DNA from: CBDCVD01 sp965224015
GTDB taxonomy: Bacteria > Pseudomonadota > Alphaproteobacteria > Rhizobiales > CBDCVD01
DNA length: 64,000 bases
Reading direction: 5' to 3'
NCBI GenBank assembly: GCA_965224015.1
Contig: OZ245032.1
Location: forward strand, 496,001 to 560,000
Part shown: in pieces, positions 59,658 to 64,000 of the stretch
Layout: each line of letters starts with the position of its first letter
Position numbering within the stretch: position 1 is the stretch's first letter
The notes under the pieces: generated by a model
Databases searched by the model: none
What the model was told of the DNA's origin: nothing
The model's input: only the letters and a program-made list of their open reading frames with translations
Position numbers and translations under genes: made by a program

Positions 59658-60945
59658 GGTCATGGTGATAGTCATAGTCATGGGCGTCGTTATTGTGCGG
59701 GGGAGGGGGGTCCGGTAGCGCAAGGGTGGCGAGGGCCTGAGCGGCAATGCCCTCGTTACGCCCGGTAAAACCTAGCCCCTCGCTGGTGGTACTTTTCACG
59801 CTAACCCGCGTGCTATCGATGCCGGTGATGCGGGCGATATTGCGCGCCATGGCCCTCGCATGAGGCGCAATTCGGGGCGCCTCGCAGATGAGCGTCACGT
59901 CCAGATGATTGATAGTGCCGTTGCGCTTTCTGACACGTTCGCAGGCAAAACGCAGGAATATATCTGATGATGCGCCTTTCCACCGGCAATCAGAGGGAGG
60001 AAAATGCTGCCCGATATCCCCCTCCGCCAACGCGCCCAGAACCGCATCGGTGAGAGCATGAAGCACGACATCGGCGTCTGAGTGGCCTGCGAGCGCCTGG
60101 GTGTGGGCAATGGAAACGCCACCCAGGATAACGCCCCCCCCGCGCGTGAAACGGTGCACATCATAGCCGATACCGGTACGGATCTGGCTTAAGCTTAAAT
60201 ATGACGCATCCATAGCGCTCAGTTTTTGTCGCGCCTGCACCAGATCCTCCGGGTTTGTGAGCTTGGTGTTGTTGTCGCTGCCCGCAACACAGATAACGGG
60301 TATACCGGCCTCATGCGCGATTTGTGCATCGTCTGTAAAGGTCCTGTCTGTCGTCTCGCGGGCCCTTTGATGGGCATTCAGAATGGCCTGATAAAGAAAC
60401 CCTTGCGGGGTTTGCGCGCGCCGGTAGTGAGCACGCGCGGGGGTCTCCTGGACATATGCCTTTTCGTCAATCAGAGCGAGTGTATCGCTTAGCGCCAGAA
60501 CAGGGGTGACGGCGTCGTGGTCCTTTAGCCCGGTGCACACACGGGTGATCAAGGCCGCGTCCACAAAAGGTCGTGCCGCGTCATGGACAAGCACATGCCG
60601 AGGCGGATCGCCGGCTAAGGAAACAAGACCATTATAGACGGAATCCTGACGGCTCGCCCCCCCGATGACCGGAGGCATAAGGCGGCTCCTGTCAGAAATA
60701 TTTGCGATGCAGGTCTCATAAAGCGCCTGGTCGTCCTGGTGAATAATCACCACAATACGGGTGATTTCCGGATGCGTGAGATAAGGACCCAGGGTGCGGG
60801 CAAGGACGGGTGTTCCCGCCAGATCGGCATATTGTTTCGGTGTTAGCGAATTTCGCTCTTTGGCGCCCCGTGCCCGTGTTCCTCGTCCCGCAGCGACAAT
60901 GATCGCAACGTTATTGTGCTCGCCGTGTGTTTTCCTGTCAGCCAT
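59632..60945 (-). CDS. ispDF: bifunctional IspD/IspF (MEP isoprenoid pathway)
   Basis: 437 residues. The IspD half (about 10-230) is the CTP-binding cytidylyltransferase: IIVAAGRGTRARG near 14-26, KQYADLAGTPVLARTL, PPVIGGASRQDSVYNGL, VLVHDAARPFV and ETPARAHYRRAQTPQGF. The IspF half (about 260-425) has RTGIGYDVHRF, LAGHSDADVVLHALTDAVLGALAEGDIGQHFPPSD and TTSEGLGFTGRNEGIAAQA. The fusion is characteristic of alphaproteobacteria and a few others. The enzyme performs steps 3 and 5 of the MEP pathway. The His/Asp-rich C-terminus (NNDAHDYDYHHDHDETAHLE) comes from a simple repeat shared with the cinA start. Confidence 0.96.
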   Translation of the reverse strand: MADRKTHGEHNNVAIIVAAGRGTRARGAKERNSLTPKQYADLAGTPVLARTLGPYLTHPEITRIVVIIHQDDQALYETCIANISDRSRLMPPVIGGASRQDSVYNGLVSLAGDPPRHVLVHDAARPFVDAALITRVCTGLKDHDAVTPVLALSDTLALIDEKAYVQETPARAHYRRAQTPQGFLYQAILNAHQRARETTDRTFTDDAQIAHEAGIPVICVAGSDNNTKLTNPEDLVQARQKLSAMDASYLSLSQIRTGIGYDVHRFTRGGGVILGGVSIAHTQALAGHSDADVVLHALTDAVLGALAEGDIGQHFPPSDCRWKGASSDIFLRFACERVRKRNGTINHLDVTLICEAPRIAPHARAMARNIARITGIDSTRVSVKSTTSEGLGFTGRNEGIAAQALATLALPDPPPPHNNDAHDYDYHHDHDETAHLE

Positions 60946-60976
60946 GAGCCTGTATTATTCCCGGGATAGCTCCGTA

Positions 60977-61043
60977 ATACCAGCGGTATTGGTTTTATAT
61001 ACACGCCGGCTAGACGTGTACAAAAAGCCAATACCGCTGGTAC
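60977..61043. repeat. two family A ends fused head to head
   Basis: ATACCAGCGGTATTGG... to ...CCAATACCGCTGGTA form a 67-bp palindrome made of two inverted left ends with the interior missing. It lies between the divergent ispDF and dusB genes. Confidence 0.75.
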
Positions 61044-61102
61044 AAGACTATCGTGTTTGGCCCAAGCTGTAAGGGTGATGCAAAAAAAAGCAACTTTATT
61101 TT

Positions 61103-61119
61103 TGCACATTTTTTGTGCA
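61103..61119. promoter_or_regulatory. NtrC-box-like palindrome before dusB-ntrBC
   Basis: TGCACATTTTTTGTGCA: 6-bp arms TGCACA/TGTGCA with a 5-bp spacer. The NtrC enhancer consensus is TGCACY-N5-RGTGCA, so spacing and core match. It ends 11 bp before the dusB ATG, a place suited to repression by NtrC of its own operon. Confidence 0.6.
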
Positions 61120-61129
61120 TGATCGGATC

Positions 61130-62176
61130 ATGGTTCCTTCTCAAACCTCTCAATGCGATATTTCGTCCCCTCTGCGGGCGCTTAGACAACCTTTAACAAT
61201 CGCCGGTGTGGGTTTGCCCAATCGCGTGTTTTTGGCCCCCATGGCAGGGATTACAGATGCGCCAATGCGCCGCTTGGTGGCGCGCTTTGGCGTGGGGCTG
61301 GTGGTAAGTGAAATGGTGGCGTGCAACGAAACGACGCGCCAATCCGCCGAGGCCCATCTTAAAATGGCCCGGCACGGCTTGCATGTGCCCCTTGCGGTAC
61401 AACTGGCGGGGCGCGAAGCGCGGTGGCTGGCCGAGGCCGCACGCATGGCGGTTGATGCCGGGGCTGCAATCATTGATCTCAACATGGGATGCCCAAGCAA
61501 GCGCGTGACCAGCGGTCTCGCCGGGGCCGCGCTTATGCGCGATCTGGATCAGGCGATGGGATTGATCGGGGCTGTTGTTGAGGCGGTTCCGGTGCCGGTG
61601 ACGTTGAAAATGCGCCTCGGCTGGAACGCACAGGCCATCAATGCACCGGAACTGGCCCGAAGGGCGGAAAATGCAGGTATCCAGATGATAACCGTGCACG
61701 GGCGCACCCGCTGCCAGTTTTATAAGGGGCACGCGGATTGGCGCGCCATTCGACAGGTCGTCGAAGGGGTCTCGATACCGGTTATTGCCAACGGGGATAT
61801 TGTTGATGAAAATACGGCCCGGACGGCTATAACACAGGCGGGTGCTGCTGGGATTATGGTGGGACGGGGCGCTTGCGGGCGGCCATGGCTTCCCGGATTA
61901 TTGGCGCGCTCAAAAGGCGCCGCGGCGCTGCACACCCGGCGCCAGCCCATAGGTGCCATCGTGCTTGAGCACTATGACGCGCTTCTTACCCATTACGGTC
62001 GTGACTTGGGGGTGCGCTGTGCGCGTAAACACATCAATTGGTATCTGAACCAGTGTTTTGGTAAAGCGCGGGTTCGACAGGCCTGGCGGCGACGCCTAAT
62101 GACCTCGGAGGATCCGCAGGTGGTACGTAAAATGCTCGGCGCCGTCTTCGGTGACAGCCCCGCGGTGGCGATTTAG
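61130..62176 (+). CDS. dusB: tRNA-dihydrouridine synthase (DusB/NifR3)
   Basis: 348 residues from the ATG at 61130; a GTG at 61115 is possible but lies in the NtrC-like box. FMN barrel enzyme: NRVFLAPMAGITDAPMRRL near 28-46, VVSEMVACNETTRQS, VQLAGREARWLAEAARM, the catalytic Cys in LNMGCPSKRVTSGLAGAALMRD near 120-141, VTLKMRLGWN, ITVHGRTRCQFYKG and VIANGDI. It reduces uridine to dihydrouridine in tRNA. The nifR3-ntrB-ntrC order is a classic alphaproteobacterial operon; the gene overlaps ntrB by 26 bp. Confidence 0.94.
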   Translation: MVPSQTSQCDISSPLRALRQPLTIAGVGLPNRVFLAPMAGITDAPMRRLVARFGVGLVVSEMVACNETTRQSAEAHLKMARHGLHVPLAVQLAGREARWLAEAARMAVDAGAAIIDLNMGCPSKRVTSGLAGAALMRDLDQAMGLIGAVVEAVPVPVTLKMRLGWNAQAINAPELARRAENAGIQMITVHGRTRCQFYKGHADWRAIRQVVEGVSIPVIANGDIVDENTARTAITQAGAAGIMVGRGACGRPWLPGLLARSKGAAALHTRRQPIGAIVLEHYDALLTHYGRDLGVRCARKHINWYLNQCFGKARVRQAWRRRLMTSEDPQVVRKMLGAVFGDSPAVAI

Positions 62177-63272
62177 CGACGTGCGGGAGAGACCCTGTAG
62201 CGATAATGAGGCGGTCCTGAACGCCATTTTGCACCCAATAATTCGCATCGACGCAAAAGATACGATCAAAGCCGTCAACACGGCGGCGGAGACTTTTTTC
62301 TCCGCCAGTCAGCAAAGCCTGATCGGAAGCGCATTGCAGGCCTTTATCCCTGCGACAAGCCCTCTCAGCGCGACCCTGGCCCAGGTTCGCAAGACCGGCA
62401 CTGCCACGCGCGTTCGCCGTGTCGATCTGCGCTTGCCCGCCAATCGTGGCGGCGAGGCGGACGTTTTTGCCGGGCCCCTGGAGGCGAGTCCAGGAGCGCA
62501 TTGCGAAGATCTGCTGATAATGCTGGAAGCGCGCACCCTGGATGAGCGCATGGGGCAGCACACAAATCAGGTCAGTGCGACGCGCGCGGTTACCGGTCTT
62601 GTGTCCATGTTGGCTCATGAAGTGAAAAATCCGCTTTCCGGCATCCGCGGTGCGGCGCAATTGTTGGAAAGCTCGGTTGATGATCGCGACAGGACCCTGA
62701 CCGCTCTCATTCGCGATGAATGCGATCGCATTGTCCGCCTGATTGAGCGCATGGAAACATTTGGAGACGAGGCACCTTTTGTCTTTGCGCCGGTCAACAT
62801 GCATGATGTGTTTCGCCGGGTCAAACAGCTGGCGCAGGCGGGATTTGCCTCTCATGTGGAAATTGTAGAGGATTTTGATCCCTCACTGCCAATGGTTATG
62901 GGAAATCGCGATCAACTGATCCAGGTGATTCTCAATCTTGTGAAAAATGCAGCTGAGGCGCTTTCCGGCAAGGGCGATGGGCGTGTCACCCTCAAGAGCC
63001 AGTGGTATCCTGGCGTAAAGATCAAGGGGCCTGGATTGGCCGCCCCGCATCGCCTGACCCTTGCCTTTAGTGTTGTTGACAACGGTCCCGGTTTGAGCGA
63101 GGCGCTGCGTGATCACGTGTTCGAGCCGTTTGTCTCCGCGCGTCCTGAAGGCGCCGGTTTGGGGCTGACGCTATCCTCCAAGATCATCAACGAACATGGT
63201 GGGGTGATCGACTACAAACGCCAGGGGCACCTGACCCTATTCCGGATTCTTCTGGCCCCGGCCCCAGGCTAG
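62151..63272 (+). CDS. ntrB: nitrogen-regulation sensor kinase NtrB
   Basis: 373 residues from a GTG inside the dusB 3' end, implying coupling. No TM helices, so cytosolic. A PAS-like N-terminus (NAILHPIIRIDAKDTIKAVNTAAETFF, about 24-50) is followed by the H-box VSMLAHEVKNPLSGIRGAAQLLE near 150-172, N-box LNLVKNAAEAL, and G-boxes VVDNGPGLSEALRD and GAGLGLTLSSKII. It phosphorylates NtrC under nitrogen limitation, with PII protein controlling its phosphatase mode. The TAG stop is the first triplet of a 39-bp family B unit that sits between ntrB and ntrC. Confidence 0.95.
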   Translation: MTAPRWRFSDVRERPCSDNEAVLNAILHPIIRIDAKDTIKAVNTAAETFFSASQQSLIGSALQAFIPATSPLSATLAQVRKTGTATRVRRVDLRLPANRGGEADVFAGPLEASPGAHCEDLLIMLEARTLDERMGQHTNQVSATRAVTGLVSMLAHEVKNPLSGIRGAAQLLESSVDDRDRTLTALIRDECDRIVRLIERMETFGDEAPFVFAPVNMHDVFRRVKQLAQAGFASHVEIVEDFDPSLPMVMGNRDQLIQVILNLVKNAAEALSGKGDGRVTLKSQWYPGVKIKGPGLAAPHRLTLAFSVVDNGPGLSEALRDHVFEPFVSARPEGAGLGLTLSSKIINEHGGVIDYKRQGHLTLFRILLAPAPG

Positions 63273-63308
63273 ATCAGCATACGTTTAGTTGTACCCATTT
63301 TGCTATAG
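63270..63308 (+). repeat. family B minimal 39-bp copy docked on ntrB stop
   Basis: TAGATCAGCATACGTTTAG then TTGTACCCATTTTGCTATAG. It fills most of the 57-bp ntrB-ntrC gap, and its TAG is the ntrB stop. Confidence 0.88.
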
Positions 63309-63329
63309 ATCAGTCAAAGAGAACAGAAC

Positions 63330-64000
63330 ATGTCTACAAATACAATTCTGGTCGCCGAGGATGATGTGAGCGTTCGAACCGTTGTAGGGGAGGCGCTGGG
63401 CCGCGCCGGCTATGACGTGCGCGCCAGTGCGCACGCGGCCGGTCTGTGGGAAAACGTAGCAGCGGGGGAAGGGGACCTGGTGATTAGTGATGTCATCCTG
63501 CCGGACGAAAATATCTTCGACCTGCTGCCTCGCATCACGCACATGCGTCCCGCGTTGCCAGTCATTGTCATGAGCGCGCGCAATACGTTCAAGACAGCAC
63601 TGCGAGCGTTGCAGTTGGGGGCCTATGAGTACATGCCCAAACCGGTTGATCTTGATCAACTGGTACAGGTAGTCGACCGGGCTTTGCGGGTCAAAAAACC
63701 AACCCTTTCTGCCCCCCAGTGGGATGTGCTGGAGGACTTGCCGCTGGTTGGGCGTTCCAGTGCCATGCAGGAGATCTATCGGGCTATCGGTCGGCTTGTC
63801 CACACGGATTTGAGTGTCATGATTGTTGGCGAGTCGGGTACGGGCAAGGAGCTTGTTGCGCGCGCCCTGCATGATCATAGCAAGCGTGCCAGTGGGCCTT
63901 TTGTTGCGGTGAACATGGCGGCCCTGCCGCGCGATCTGATTGAGGCGGAGCTATTTGGTCACGAAAGGGGCGCCTTTACCGGTGCCGACCGACGCATGCC
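63330..64000 (+). CDS. ntrC: nitrogen-regulation response regulator NtrC, 3' part beyond window
   Basis: The first 223 or so codons are present; the window ends within the AAA+ domain. Receiver: ILVAEDDVSVRTVV near 6-19 (acidic residues), the phosphorylated Asp in LVISDVILPDENIFDLL near 50-66, MSARNTFKTAL and YEYMPKPVDLDQL (Lys). Then LVGRSSAMQEIYRAIGRL, Walker A VGESGTGKELVARALH near 168-183, and the sigma-54 contact loop ELFGHERGAFTGAD near 208-221. This is a sigma-54-dependent activator, and with NtrB upstream it is NtrC. The ribosome site (AAAGAGA) lies just past a family B unit. Confidence 0.95.
   Translation, partial: MSTNTILVAEDDVSVRTVVGEALGRAGYDVRASAHAAGLWENVAAGEGDLVISDVILPDENIFDLLPRITHMRPALPVIVMSARNTFKTALRALQLGAYEYMPKPVDLDQLVQVVDRALRVKKPTLSAPQWDVLEDLPLVGRSSAMQEIYRAIGRLVHTDLSVMIVGESGTGKELVARALHDHSKRASGPFVAVNMAALPRDLIEAELFGHERGAFTGADRRM

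Overview
The window looks like one continuous piece of an alphaproteobacterial chromosome, Rhodospirillales-like in gene content (lineage inferred from content only). Pointers are a fused ispDF, the dusB(nifR3)-ntrB-ntrC operon, a chvG-hprK-EIIA-HPr phosphorelay cluster, a TrcR (DUF1013) regulator, a PhaR/PhaA/PhaB polyhydroxybutyrate set, an IalB-family periplasmic protein and an acyl-CoA dehydrogenase of the methylsuccinyl-CoA type. DNA is moderately GC-rich, and the gaps between genes are crowded with short palindromic repeats and insertion sequences.

Layout. 1-9.1 kb: 3' part of a giant repeat-built autotransporter. 9.1-12.7 kb: IS graveyard with a decayed IS5-type transposase carrying two repeat insertions, an IS630 copy, an IS110-family element and another transposase tail. 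12.7-25.3 kb: ferredoxin-reductase-like flavoprotein and PfkB kinase, PPK2, a one-TM protein, a metallophosphoesterase, a YHS-type copper ATPase, IalB, an SDR, TrcR, a quinone oxidoreductase and a small membrane protein. 25.9 kb: tRNA-Phe. 26.5-34.1 kb: methylsuccinyl-CoA dehydrogenase, an EnvZ-like kinase split from its OmpR regulator by repeats, MarR, a branched-chain aminotransferase and a Sel1 protein. 34.5-38.4 kb: phaR, divergent from phaA-phaB, and a DMT exporter. 38.6-40.6 kb: second IS630 copy joined to an IS5-family (IS427-like) element. 40.9-46.5 kb: beta-ureidopropionase-type amidohydrolase, dihydropyrimidinase, RidA, a lone ABC ATPase and an omega-aminotransferase, a plausible reductive pyrimidine degradation set. 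46.8-53 kb: NlpC/P60, M17 peptidase, TPR lipoprotein and ClpB. 53.4-57 kb: HPr, EIIA, HprK and ChvG. 57-61 kb: TSUP permease, HemB, CinA and IspDF. 61.1-64 kb: DusB, NtrB and the start of NtrC.

Functional themes: carbon storage and C2/C4 assimilation (PhaA/B/R, Mcd), nitrogen control and salvage (NtrBC, pyrimidine ring cleavage, PTS-Ntr-like relay), envelope sensing and stress (ChvG, EnvZ/OmpR, ClpB), and phosphate or metal handling (PPK2, Cu-ATPase).

The most unusual signal is in the repeats. Family A is about 103 bp, with ends ATACCAGCGG and CCCTTGGTAT. Family B is a modular palindrome of about 39, 89 or 140 bp that begins TAGATCAGC. At least five family B copies (after trcR, the DMT exporter gene, the NlpC gene, clpB and ntrB) dock so that their first three bases are the stop codon of the gene. 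The elements are also nested (A in B, A in a transposase, a 171-bp MITE in A), which gives a relative order of insertion. Other points of note are an NtrC-box-like palindrome overlapping the dusB start, a candidate MarR operator, a 30-nt perfect palindrome in the IS110 leader, and a chvG without an adjacent chvI.
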